A DNA stretch of 57,627 nt from Levilactobacillus namurensis DSM 19117 (GCF_001434785.1 NZ_AZDT01000062.1:1-57627); one strand, 5' to 3'; shown: positions 47,030 to 55,562, counted from the first letter of the stretch. Numbers and translations: made by a program. Notes: generated by a model not told the origin, from the sequence alone.

Positions 47030-47120
47030 CACCAGTTGTTTATAATATCTCACACTGGCTGATGCGTGTCATTTTTCTAGTATGTGTTTGACGACACAAG
47101 GTGGATCAATAGCCCAACGT

Positions 47121-47163
47121 AAAAGGGACTGCCCTTCCGTTAGCCGGAAAAGCAGTCCCTTTT
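47121..47163 (-). terminator. araR terminator
   Basis: AAAAGGGACTGC pairs with GCAGTCCCTTTT around a 19-base loop, right after the araR stop. Confidence 0.88.
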
Positions 47164-47171
47164 ATGTTTAC

Positions 47172-48254
47172 TTATTTTGACTCGTGATGAATCGCCGAAT
47201 GCCGTTTAACCAATTCGGGCTCGTAGGTAATTGAGTCTACCGACTCCCGATTCAGTAACTTGACCAGCATGTGCGCCGCATCGGCCCCCATCTGTTCCTT
47301 CTCGTGGTTGACCGTGGTCAGACTAGGCGTAAAGTATTCCCCCATCTGGTAGTTATCAAAACCCACCACCGAAAGTTGGTCGGGAACCTGTAAGTCTTGG
47401 GACTTCAGGAAATCAATCACTTCGATCGCCAGTTGGTCGTTGTAGCACGCAATCGCCGTTGGAGCGTCCGCTTGCCGCAAGTAGTTCATGATGCGCTCAA
47501 ACAACTTCTGAGAGTCTTCCCCGGATTGGTACATGATGATGTTACTCATATAGGAAAGTTCTGGCCGCTGTTGGTAGGCCCGCACGAACCCGTTCATCCG
47601 GTTGACCCCCTGAATATCGTCCACTTGGAAGATTCCCAGGATGCTTTGGTGCCCCAGGTCAAAGAGGTAATTGACCAACTGCTGCTCCGCCTCTAAATCG
47701 TTCGTATCCACGTACGGGAAATCGTACTTGGGATAGTGGGCGTTAATAAACAGCGTGGGTAGCTCGTCGTCCTTAATCTCCTGGTACAAATCTTGATTGG
47801 GGTTGGGCAAGGCACTCTGCGTGGGTTCGATGATCAGCCCCGCGACCTTACTGTCCAACATGTTGATCAGACTCTTCCGCTCCTTCTCGTGGGTGTTGTG
47901 GGTGTTACTCAGTAAGATTGAGTAGCCCGCCTGCGACAAGACCTGGTCGATGCCCGAAATAATGTTGGGGAAGATGTAGTCGGCGATGTGGGTGGTAATG
48001 ACCCCAATCAGCTTGGTGTCCGCTGGGGTCGACCAATCCTTATGCCAATCCTGGACGAACATGCCCCCACCCTGAATCCGGTAGATAAAGTGGTCACTTT
48101 CCAAGTCGCCCACGGCCCGTCGCACGGTGTAACGACTGACCGCGTATTGCTTCATCAGTTCTGATTCCGTGGGAAGCTTGTCGTTGACCTTAAACTTCCC
48201 CGAAATGATGTCTTCTTTTAAGCCGTCTTTGACTTTTTGATATTTATTCTCCAT
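47172..48254 (-). CDS. araR: Arabinose operon repressor AraR (GntR/LacI hybrid)
   Basis: The 360-residue protein combines a GntR-type winged helix at residues 1-70 (YQKVKDGLKEDIISGKFKVNDKLPTESELM, broken; KQYAVSRYTVRRAV) with a LacI/periplasmic-binding-like sugar domain (DDIQGVNRMNGFV, VVGFDNYQMGEYFTP). This chimera is specific to AraR, the repressor released by L-arabinose. It has its own promoter (48278-48306) with a TGTACG segment in the spacer that could allow autoregulation. AraR-like boxes occur upstream of araB and of the GH43 gene. Confidence 0.93.
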   Translation of the reverse strand: MENKYQKVKDGLKEDIISGKFKVNDKLPTESELMKQYAVSRYTVRRAVGDLESDHFIYRIQGGGMFVQDWHKDWSTPADTKLIGVITTHIADYIFPNIISGIDQVLSQAGYSILLSNTHNTHEKERKSLINMLDSKVAGLIIEPTQSALPNPNQDLYQEIKDDELPTLFINAHYPKYDFPYVDTNDLEAEQQLVNYLFDLGHQSILGIFQVDDIQGVNRMNGFVRAYQQRPELSYMSNIIMYQSGEDSQKLFERIMNYLRQADAPTAIACYNDQLAIEVIDFLKSQDLQVPDQLSVVGFDNYQMGEYFTPSLTTVNHEKEQMGADAAHMLVKLLNRESVDSITYEPELVKRHSAIHHESK

Positions 48255-48277
48255 AGCGCACCTCGTTAATGCTTTTA

Positions 48278-48306
48278 AGTTTACCGGTTTTAGGCGTACA
48301 TTTCAA
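48278..48306 (-). promoter_or_regulatory. araR promoter
   Basis: TTGAAA (48306-48301) and TAAACT (48283-48278), 17 bases apart on the minus strand. AAATGTACGCC across the -35/spacer resembles half an AraR box. Confidence 0.6.
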
Positions 48307-48349
48307 ATAAATTCACCGTTACTCTAAATTTATCGCATAATTCATTGGT

Positions 48350-49240
48350 CTAACTATAGTAGGCTGACAGCTCAATATTCTGGTCATAGTTCCCAAAGCC
48401 CTTGCCAAAGATCGTACATCCCCCGGACTTCTTAGCATCCGGCTTGATCTCAAACCGAATGGTCCACAAGTCCTCATCCGCTGGTAAGTCCTTTAAACAA
48501 ACGTCTGTAAAGGGTTGACCGTCCAGGTAGGTCCCGTGGTCCGTGACCCGTAGAATCTTTAAGATACCGTATTGGTTGACGTTATCGGGGACCCAATCTG
48601 GCGTGTACTTCCCCCGGATATCCGAAAAGTCTCCCGGGCTACGCCAAGTGCCGATTTCCTTACCGTTAATGAAGAAGGTAATGTCCGACGGCCAGGTGTT
48701 GTTGGAAAAGGGAAACTCTGAGCCCAGTTCCATGGACAGGTCCAGCATCTCCAGTTGTTCGTCCGGCCCCACGAAGTTCGGCGTCTGGTACTCCACGAAC
48801 CCGTTGTTAAACCAGATCATCCCAGCCGTCATCCGGTCAGCAAACATAAAGTACTTGGGGTTATCGACCTTCCCGATATACCCGTCCGGCCCCGCCAACC
48901 CGCAAGAGGGCTCCACGCTGTACTCCGTGTAGTGGCCCACCGGAATCGCATTCTTGTGAACTTTGAATTTCGGGTAGATCTGATGGGGAAACTTCACGTC
49001 GATGGTATCGACCTTTAATGAAGAAACTTTCTGATGACCGACCCGTTTGCTGGTAATTAACTCTGCTTCAGTCAACTTGTTCAGGTGCTTAGTGACGATG
49101 GGGCTACTCAGGTCTAAAGCCGTAGCCAAATCTTTGACGCTCATGGGGTGTTCCGATAACAGACGAATAATTCGTAATCGGACCGAACTGGCTAACGCTT
49201 CATAAACTTTGAGCGAGCCTTCTGAAACATCTAACTGCAT
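48350..49240 (-). CDS. ArsR-type regulator fused to a large C-terminal domain
   Basis: The 296-residue protein begins with an ArsR/SmtB-like winged helix (residues about 10-80: VRLRIIRLLSEHPMSVKDLA, DLSSPIVTKHLNKLTEAELI, broken). It continues into about 210 residues that look like a beta-sandwich or lectin-like ligand domain (FADRMTAGMIWFNNGFVEYQT, NNTWPSDITFFINGKEIGTW). No metal-binding cysteine pair is at the usual ArsR site. Its place between araR and the GH43 operon, divergently transcribed, suggests a sugar-responsive regulator. Promoter and direct repeats (GCTTACATTT) lie upstream. Confidence 0.75.
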   Translation of the reverse strand: MQLDVSEGSLKVYEALASSVRLRIIRLLSEHPMSVKDLATALDLSSPIVTKHLNKLTEAELITSKRVGHQKVSSLKVDTIDVKFPHQIYPKFKVHKNAIPVGHYTEYSVEPSCGLAGPDGYIGKVDNPKYFMFADRMTAGMIWFNNGFVEYQTPNFVGPDEQLEMLDLSMELGSEFPFSNNTWPSDITFFINGKEIGTWRSPGDFSDIRGKYTPDWVPDNVNQYGILKILRVTDHGTYLDGQPFTDVCLKDLPADEDLWTIRFEIKPDAKKSGGCTIFGKGFGNYDQNIELSAYYS

Positions 49241-49334
49241 GATGAAATTCCTTTCTAGCTTTCTTAATGGCTTACATTTCCTAAAAAGTTAATTCTGTTC
49301 TAGAAGTGTGAGATAATATCCGCTTACATTTAAC

Positions 49335-49364
49335 ATTATGATTACTTATCAACCTATTTGTCAA
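49335..49364 (-). promoter_or_regulatory. Promoter of the ArsR-fusion gene
   Basis: TTGACA (49364-49359) and CATAAT (49340-49335), 18 bases apart on the minus strand. Downstream, two copies of GCTTACATTT (49270-49279 and 49322-49331) are 52 bases apart, about five helical turns. Confidence 0.55.
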
Positions 49365-49393
49365 TTCTTTTTGTAGAAAGATTAACAAAAAGG

Positions 49394-49422
49394 TTGACAA
49401 CGTTTTCATACGGTCGTATATT
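49394..49422 (+). promoter_or_regulatory. Promoter of the GH43 operon with overlapping cre
   Basis: TTGACA (49394-49399), 17 bases, TATATT (49417-49422). The cre-like TGACAACGTTTTCA (49395-49408, one mismatch) overlaps the -35 and spacer. AGTTGTACTTATTTAT, an AraR-like box, follows at about 49425-49440. Confidence 0.8.
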
Positions 49423-49513
49423 GCAGTTGTACTTATTTATTAGGATTTATTGGAATTAGCAATTTTTAAGTCCTTACAAATTATTTTCATTTTTTAAAGG
49501 AGAGACGCATTTT

Positions 49514-50494
49514 ATGGTACAAGCATCAGATTACATCAACCCCTTGATTGTCCAACGGGCTGACCCCTACATCTACAAGCACACTGACGGTTACTACTAC
49601 TTCACCGCTTCGGTACCTGCTTACAACCTGATTGAGATTCGGCGGGCCAAGACCTTGAACGGTTTAGCGAACGCCGCACCCCGGACTGTTTGGCGTAAGC
49701 ACCCAGATGGTAGCGGTGCCATGAGCCAGTTGATCTGGGCGCCAGAACTGCACTACATCGATGGCAAGTGGTTCATCTACTTCGCCGCTTCCCACACTAA
49801 GGAATTCGACCACAACGGGATGTTCCAACACCGGATGTACTGCATCGAATGTGACAATCCAGATCCAATGCGCGACGAAGCCGACTGGACCGAACATGGT
49901 CAAATCGTGACGCCATTAGACACCTTCGCCTTAGATGCCACGGTCTTTGAAGCCCAAAACAAGTTATACTACGTCTGGGCCCAAAAGGATCCAGCCATCA
50001 AAGGGAACTCCAACATCTACATCGCCGAAATGGAAAACCCTTGGACGTTGAAGACTAAGCCGGTCATGTTGACCAAGCCAGAATACGACTGGGAAACCAA
50101 GATCTTCTGGGTCAACGAAGGTCCAGCTGTCTTACACCGGAATGGTCGCTTCTTCCTGACCTACTCCGCCAGTGCGACTGACGAAAACTACGCCATGGGA
50201 ATGTTGACCGTCGATGAAAACGCCGACCTCTTGGATCCTGCTAACTGGCAGAAGTCCAAGACGCCCGTCTTCCAAAGCAACATGCCAATTCACCAATACG
50301 GTCCCGGCCATAACTCCTTTACGGTGGCTGAAGACGACAAGACCGATATCTTGGTTTACCACTGCCGGAACTACACCGACATCAAGGGTGATCCACTGTA
50401 CGATCCTAACCGGCATACGATGGTTCAACCATTTACCTGGAATGACGATGGGACGCCGAACTTCGGCAAACCAGTTCCTTACAACTATGACTAA
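49514..50494 (+). CDS. GH43 family alpha-L-arabinofuranosidase/arabinanase
   Basis: The 326-residue, five-bladed beta-propeller enzyme has no signal peptide, so it acts inside the cell. The GH43 catalytic triad fits D17 (RADPYIY, base), D141 (LDATVFE, pKa modulator) and E202 (NEGPAVL, acid). Single-domain and intracellular, it resembles the subfamily that removes terminal alpha-1,5-linked arabinose from arabino-oligosaccharides. It is followed 17 bases later by a LacY-type symporter and then the GH51 enzyme. A promoter with cre and AraR-like elements precedes it; ribosome binding site AAAGGAGAG. Confidence 0.9.
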   Translation: MVQASDYINPLIVQRADPYIYKHTDGYYYFTASVPAYNLIEIRRAKTLNGLANAAPRTVWRKHPDGSGAMSQLIWAPELHYIDGKWFIYFAASHTKEFDHNGMFQHRMYCIECDNPDPMRDEADWTEHGQIVTPLDTFALDATVFEAQNKLYYVWAQKDPAIKGNSNIYIAEMENPWTLKTKPVMLTKPEYDWETKIFWVNEGPAVLHRNGRFFLTYSASATDENYAMGMLTVDENADLLDPANWQKSKTPVFQSNMPIHQYGPGHNSFTVAEDDKTDILVYHCRNYTDIKGDPLYDPNRHTMVQPFTWNDDGTPNFGKPVPYNYD

Positions 50495-50511
50495 ATAGGA
50501 GCAGATAAATT

Positions 50512-51789
50512 ATGGATAATACTGCAAAAACTGAATCAAAACATTTCTGGGGATTCCCCATTACCCACTTTAGTTACTTCTTTATCTGGGCGGTCGTTAA
50601 CGGTTATCTGACCCTCTGGATGGAGCAAGTGGCACACTTGAACGGAACCGAATCTGGTGCCGTGTTCTCCATGATGGCCGGGATTTCATTGATCTTCCAA
50701 CCAATCTTTGGGGTTGTTTCCGATAAGTTACTCTTTAAGAAGACCTTGATCCTGACGATTTCTATCGTTGGTATCTTCATTGGCCCGTACTTCCAGTGGG
50801 TCTTCATGCCAATCCTGCACATCAACGCCTTCTTAGTGGCCATCGTCACTGGGACGTTCCTGAGTTTCGTCTTAAACGGTGGGGTTTCCGTTATTGAACA
50901 ATATGTTCAACGGGCCAGCCTGGCGAACGGCTTCGAATACGCCCACTCTCGGGTCGGTGGTTCCGTTGCCGGGGTTGTCGCTTCCTTAGTTGCCGGCCGG
51001 ATCTTCCTCTGGCAACCAAACTCCATCTTCTGGGCCTGCACCATCGCTGCGATTATCTTAACTGGTTTACTGATCTTTAGTGACAAGATCGACTTAGATA
51101 ACGCCGCAGCTGCCGGTGACACGTCCAACTCCTTGGATATGAAGACGGTTCTGTCCGTGTTCAAGATCAAGAACCTCTGGGTTTTGGCGATCTTCTACAT
51201 GGGTGCTTCCGCACTGTTCGATGTCTTTGACCAACAATTCATCATCTTCTTCAAGACGTTCTTCGATACGGCTGCTCAAGGGACGCTGGTTTACAGTTAC
51301 ATGAGTTCCGCTCAAACCGCGATTGAATTCTGCTTGATGTTCCCAATGCCTTGGATCATCAACAAGATTGGTTCTCGGAATGGTCTGTTGATTTACGGGT
51401 TCATCACTTGTATCCGGATCTTAGGGTCTGCATTATCCCCTAACTGGATCTGGGTCGTGGGCTTCCGTCTGTTGGCTGGTCTGGAAATGCCTTTGCTGTT
51501 GACTTCCATCATGAAGTACATTGCCGGTGCCTTCGATATCCGTCTGTACGCCACGGTTTACGCTTTAGCATCTAACTTCGCTAAGCAAATCTCCGTCTTC
51601 ATCTTCTCGTCTGTTGCTGGGAAGATGTACGATGTGATCGGTTACCAACACACTTACGTGATTATGGGAATCGTGGTCTTCTTCATTACCCTGTTCGCTG
51701 TCTTCTTCCTGAAGAAGGAAGACCCTGTTCAAGCTGGTGAAGTTGAAGATCCAAATGCCAAGTCAGAGACTTCGACATCTGCTGACTGA
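50512..51789 (+). CDS. MFS oligosaccharide:H+ symporter (LacY/OHS type)
   Basis: This 425-residue, 12-helix symporter starts FWGFPITHFSYFFIWAVVNG, a clear oligosaccharide:H+ symporter beginning. The loop DKLLFKK follows helix 2 in the position of MFS motif A. It probably imports arabinobiose/arabinotriose released from arabinan by other enzymes. It is a different family from the GPH transporter in the neighbouring operon, so the island has two uptake routes. The gene is co-transcribed with GH43 upstream and GH51 downstream across a 14-bp hairpin. Confidence 0.88.
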   Translation: MDNTAKTESKHFWGFPITHFSYFFIWAVVNGYLTLWMEQVAHLNGTESGAVFSMMAGISLIFQPIFGVVSDKLLFKKTLILTISIVGIFIGPYFQWVFMPILHINAFLVAIVTGTFLSFVLNGGVSVIEQYVQRASLANGFEYAHSRVGGSVAGVVASLVAGRIFLWQPNSIFWACTIAAIILTGLLIFSDKIDLDNAAAAGDTSNSLDMKTVLSVFKIKNLWVLAIFYMGASALFDVFDQQFIIFFKTFFDTAAQGTLVYSYMSSAQTAIEFCLMFPMPWIINKIGSRNGLLIYGFITCIRILGSALSPNWIWVVGFRLLAGLEMPLLLTSIMKYIAGAFDIRLYATVYALASNFAKQISVFIFSSVAGKMYDVIGYQHTYVIMGIVVFFITLFAVFFLKKEDPVQAGEVEDPNAKSETSTSAD

Positions 51790-51821
51790 CCGCATACGCC
51801 TTAGCTTTTAAACAGATTACT

Positions 51822-51862
51822 CATTAAAGGGGGAGCGCCGATTCTGGCCTCCCCCTTTAATG
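51822..51862 (+). repeat. Perfect 14-bp hairpin in the symporter-GH51 spacer
   Basis: CATTAAAGGGGGAG (51822-51835) pairs with CTCCCCCTTTAATG (51849-51862), a 14-bp perfect stem with a 13-base loop. No T run follows, so it is not a classical terminator. It may stabilise the upstream mRNA or attenuate GH51. Confidence 0.8.
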
Positions 51863-51893
51863 AAGACACCCTTAGTTTGGAGGAATCATTCTT

Positions 51894-53384
51894 ATGCACG
51901 CAAAACTCACCATTGACCCCACGAATCAGATTTCTAAGATTGATGACCGGCTCTACAGCGCCCTAATCGAACATCTGGGTCGCGGTGTCTACGACGGGCT
52001 CTATAACCCGGGAAATGCTCACTCAGACGACAATGGCTTTCGTCAAGACGTGGTCAAAGCGGTCAAAGACCTCAACATCGATCTAATCCGCTATCCCGGT
52101 GGTAACTTCGTCTCCGGCTATAACTGGGAAGACGGCATCGGCCCCAAAGACCAACGGCCAACACGCCTAGACCTGGCTTGGCGGAGTATTGAAACCAACC
52201 AATTCGGGTTACACGAGTTCATGAAGTGGACCCAGCAGACCGGCACGCGGCCAGACATGGCAGTCAACCTAGGGAGCCGGGGCATCGACGCCGCCCGGAA
52301 CCTGATTGAATACTGCAACTTCCCCGGCGGGACTTACTGGAGCGACCTTCGAAAGAAGAACGGGGCCGAAAAACCGTTTAACATCAAGACCTGGTGCTTA
52401 GGGAACGAAATGGACGGCGACTGGCAGATTGGCCACAAGACCGCCGAGGAATACGGCCGGTTGGCTCACGAGACCGCGAAAGTCATGCGGTTAGTTGATC
52501 CCAACATCGACCTGGTTGTCAGCGGGAGTTCAACCCGGGAAATGGCCACCTTTGGCAGCTGGGAAGAGACCGTCCTCGACCACACCTACGATGACGTCGA
52601 CTACCTCTCCCTCCACCGCTACTACGACAACCAAGAAAACGACCTCGAAAACTTCTTGGCGAAGTCCATCGACTTCGACGAATTCATTAGTGGCATTGTA
52701 GCCGTTTGTGATGCCGTCAAGGCCCGCAAGCACAGCACCAAGACCTTAAACTTGGCCCTGGACGAATGGAACGTCTGGTATCACTCCCACAAGCAAGACG
52801 ACGAGACGGCTCCGTGGCAACACGCCCCCCACTTGTTGGAAGACCACTACAACTTCGAAGACGCCTTGATGGTCGGTACCATGCTGATCACCCTCTTGAA
52901 GCACGCTGACCGGGTCAAAATCGCTTGCTTAGCCCAACTGGTCAACGTCATCGCCCCAATTATGACGGACGATCAGGGTATCTGGCTCCAGTCGATCTTC
53001 TTCCCATTCATGCAGGTTTCCAAGTACGGCCGGGGGATTGCGTTAGCCCCTAAGCAGACCACACCGACCTACAACAGCAAGGACTTCCAAGACGTTCCCG
53101 TCCTAGATAGTCTAGCCGTCTACAATCCTGACCAGCACGAAGTCGTAGTCTTTGCCGAAAATAAGGGCCAGACTCCACTGGACTTCAGCACCGAATTGTG
53201 CGAGTTCACGGCCAAGAATTTAGTCGAAGCCACCCAATTCTGCGGTTACGGAATCAAGGAGACCAACGAAGACCAACACATGCACCTGCAGCCCAACACC
53301 CAGGTCACGGTTGACGCTCACCAGCTCAGCACCACGCTGGCCCCACTCTCCTGGAACATGTTCCGCATCCAGGTGGCCGATTAA
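51894..53384 (+). CDS. abfA: GH51 alpha-L-arabinofuranosidase
   Basis: A 496-residue intracellular enzyme that removes alpha-linked arabinofuranose from oligosaccharides by retaining catalysis. The acid/base residue is E172 in WCLGNEMDG and the nucleophile is E291 in LALDEWNVWY. A TIM barrel is followed by a C-terminal beta-sandwich, and the length is normal for GH51. It closes the GH43-symporter-GH51 operon. With the araBDA products it completes the route from oligosaccharide to xylulose-5-phosphate. The ribosome binding site GGAGGA precedes ATG 51894. Confidence 0.95.
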   Translation: MHAKLTIDPTNQISKIDDRLYSALIEHLGRGVYDGLYNPGNAHSDDNGFRQDVVKAVKDLNIDLIRYPGGNFVSGYNWEDGIGPKDQRPTRLDLAWRSIETNQFGLHEFMKWTQQTGTRPDMAVNLGSRGIDAARNLIEYCNFPGGTYWSDLRKKNGAEKPFNIKTWCLGNEMDGDWQIGHKTAEEYGRLAHETAKVMRLVDPNIDLVVSGSSTREMATFGSWEETVLDHTYDDVDYLSLHRYYDNQENDLENFLAKSIDFDEFISGIVAVCDAVKARKHSTKTLNLALDEWNVWYHSHKQDDETAPWQHAPHLLEDHYNFEDALMVGTMLITLLKHADRVKIACLAQLVNVIAPIMTDDQGIWLQSIFFPFMQVSKYGRGIALAPKQTTPTYNSKDFQDVPVLDSLAVYNPDQHEVVVFAENKGQTPLDFSTELCEFTAKNLVEATQFCGYGIKETNEDQHMHLQPNTQVTVDAHQLSTTLAPLSWNMFRIQVAD

Positions 53385-53398
53385 CCATCCGCTTTAAT

Positions 53399-53698
53399 CA
53401 TCCGCCTTACCGTATGAGTCGACTTCTGGTATTCCTATTGATGCCCGCGGAACCATTTTTAAAGATTATGGCTTCACGAGGATTGCCCCCCCCGGGGATA
53501 AATTCATCCAGTAAGCAGCCTTCTACAGACAACCCAAAAGTGAGCCGAGAGGGCGTCCAGACAGGGCTCAGCCGTGAAATTTGACTTGGGGAGCGTTCTT
53601 GGCTGCCCTAGTCAAAGGCCCAACTTCGAGACCGCCCTTTGGCTCGAAGTGGTGCCCACGGTGTTCCAGCCCTGTCTGGACGCCCGGTAAGGCGGATG
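53399..53698. repeat. Nested inverted-repeat element, MITE-like, with interrupted left arm
   Basis: The perfect 13-bp repeat CATCCGCCTTACC (53399-53411) and GGTAAGGCGGATG (53686-53698) encloses a perfect 18-bp repeat GGGCGTCCAGACAGGGCT (53551-53568) and AGCCCTGTCTGGACGCCC (53668-53685). On the right the two arms abut; on the left 139 bases separate them. Inside, CCGTG/CACGG, TTTGACT/AGTCAAA and ACTTCGAG/CTCGAAGT would form a branched, cloverleaf-like fold. No transposase is present. The 139-base segment has a tract of eight C but no gene I can support. Confidence 0.75.
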
Positions 53699-53735
53699 GA
53701 CCCGATTATCCCTCAACAAAATAGTGCTAAACGAA

Positions 53736-53776
53736 AGGCCTCACCACTCGTTAAATTCGAGTAGTGAGGCCTTTTT
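53736..53776. terminator. recQ terminator
   Basis: AAGGCCTCACCACTCG pairs with CGAGTAGTGAGGCCTT (one mismatch) with A- and T-runs on both sides, closing recQ and also able to stop readthrough from the plus strand. Confidence 0.88.
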
Positions 53777-53792
53777 CATCCTATTATAGGGA

Positions 53793-55562
53793 CTAAGCTT
53801 GATTCTCACGAATGACCTGCATGAACGCATCACCGTATTTATCCAACTTGCTCTGCCCGACGCCCCGGACTTCCAGAAAGCCCGCTGGAGTCGTGGGCTG
53901 CACGGCACACATGTCGTGTAGCGTGCGGTCGGAGAAGATTACAAACGGCGGAACATGTTGCTCCTCAGCCAACTGATGCCGCAATTCCCGTAACTGACCG
54001 AATAAGGCATCGTCTTCCGGAGCCAGCCGCTGCGCTTGCCGGGCCATCTTGCGGAAGACCTGTTGTTCTCCCCGTAAGACCGTGACCCCTAAAGCGGTGA
54101 CCTGCAACGTCGGGTACTGGCCCCCCACACTCTGGAGGTAGCCTGAGGCAATCAAGAAGTCGATCAGTTCCCCCACGCTCTTTTGCCGCTGGTTACGCAT
54201 GATGCCGTAAGTCGGCAACTGGTCCAACTGTTGGTCCAGGACCCGCTTATTCCGTGCTCCCGTTAGGACCTGCGCCACGATACCCTTCCCGTACCGGGCC
54301 CGCATCCGCACCACACACGACAGAACTTTTTGTACGTCCGTGGTGATGTCTTGTGACTCGCGGTCATCCTTACAGTTACTGCACCGGCCACAGGGCTCCG
54401 AGGTTTCCCCGAAGTAGCTCAAAATGAATTGCTGGAGGCACCCCTGGGTATTGGCGTACTGACTCATTTTCTGTAACTTCCGGTAGGCGCTTTGCTTATG
54501 CGCGTCGTCCATCTCGGACTGGTCGATAAAGAAGTGCTGAATCTGCAAGTCCTGTGACCGGTACAGGAGGATCGCCTCGCTAGGCAACCCGTCCCGACCA
54601 GCCCGGCCAGCTTCTTGGTAATAAGCTTCCAAGGTCCCCGGAACCTGAGCGTGGATCACGAACCGCACGTTACTCTTGTCGATACCCATTCCAAAGGCGT
54701 TGGTGGCAACCATCACCTGTATCCGATCATAGAGAAAGTCCTCTTGGTTCTGGCGCCGCTCCTGGTCGGGCAAGCCGGCATGATACGGCGCCACATTAAC
54801 GTGGTGCCTGGTCAACAGGTCCGTCAGCCGTTTAACTTCCTTTCGGGTACTGGCATAGATGATGCCCGATTGGTCCGCGTTCACTTTCAGATAATCCAGA
54901 ATATACCGGTCGGTGTCCTGGTCCTTGACCACCGCTAGGTTCAGGTTATCCCGGGCGAATCCCGTGTTGACCTCATCGTCGGCCGGAATCTGTAGCCGTT
55001 CCCGAATATCCGTGGCCACCTGCTGCGTGGCGGTCGCAGTCAACGCCAGTACTCGGGGATGGGTCGGCAACTGTTCGATGGCCGTGCTGAGTTCCAGATA
55101 GCTGGGCCGAAAGTCATGGCCCCATTGTGAGATACAGTGGGCCTCGTCGACCGCCAACAGGTCGATGGGCAACTGGCCCAGCGCATGTAAGAACGCCGCC
55201 GAATCTAATCGTTCGGGCGCGACGTACAAAAGCTTGAACGCCCCCTGATGCAGGGCAGCTAACCGGTCCTGAATCTCCGGCCACTCCAAGGTACTGTTGA
55301 TGTAAGTCGCCGGGATCCCGCTGTCGTTTAGGGCATCCACTTGATCCTTCATCAGCGAAATCAGGGGTGAGACCACCACCGTGATCCCCTCAAAAAGCAG
55401 TGCCGGAATCTGGTAGCATAGCGATTTCCCGCCACCGGTCGGCATAATTGCCAGGGTGTTCTCCCCCGCTAGAACGTGTTCGATGACCGCCCGTTGTCCC
55501 GGACGAAAATCATCATACCCAAAGGTCGTCTTGAGGACCTTTTGTGCCGCCGATAAATCCAT
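53793..55562 (-). CDS. recQ: ATP-dependent DNA helicase RecQ
   Basis: The 589-residue 3'-5' helicase acts in recombination and replication-fork repair. Walker A is MPTGGGKSL (40-48), the DEAH box lies in AVDEAHCISQWGHDFRP near 138-154, and a zinc-binding region contains four cysteines (NTQGCLQQ, EPCGRCSNC). A winged helix and a C-terminal HRDC domain follow (about 515-589). The length is the standard RecQ. It is monocistronic. Confidence 0.95.
   Translation of the reverse strand: MDLSAAQKVLKTTFGYDDFRPGQRAVIEHVLAGENTLAIMPTGGGKSLCYQIPALLFEGITVVVSPLISLMKDQVDALNDSGIPATYINSTLEWPEIQDRLAALHQGAFKLLYVAPERLDSAAFLHALGQLPIDLLAVDEAHCISQWGHDFRPSYLELSTAIEQLPTHPRVLALTATATQQVATDIRERLQIPADDEVNTGFARDNLNLAVVKDQDTDRYILDYLKVNADQSGIIYASTRKEVKRLTDLLTRHHVNVAPYHAGLPDQERRQNQEDFLYDRIQVMVATNAFGMGIDKSNVRFVIHAQVPGTLEAYYQEAGRAGRDGLPSEAILLYRSQDLQIQHFFIDQSEMDDAHKQSAYRKLQKMSQYANTQGCLQQFILSYFGETSEPCGRCSNCKDDRESQDITTDVQKVLSCVVRMRARYGKGIVAQVLTGARNKRVLDQQLDQLPTYGIMRNQRQKSVGELIDFLIASGYLQSVGGQYPTLQVTALGVTVLRGEQQVFRKMARQAQRLAPEDDALFGQLRELRHQLAEEQHVPPFVIFSDRTLHDMCAVQPTTPAGFLEVRGVGQSKLDKYGDAFMQVIRENQA

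Noticed and set aside
53412-53585. Short plus-strand frame inside the inverted-repeat element (starting near 53413)
   Set aside because: It has no binding site and runs into the repeat arm, so it is unlikely to be translated.
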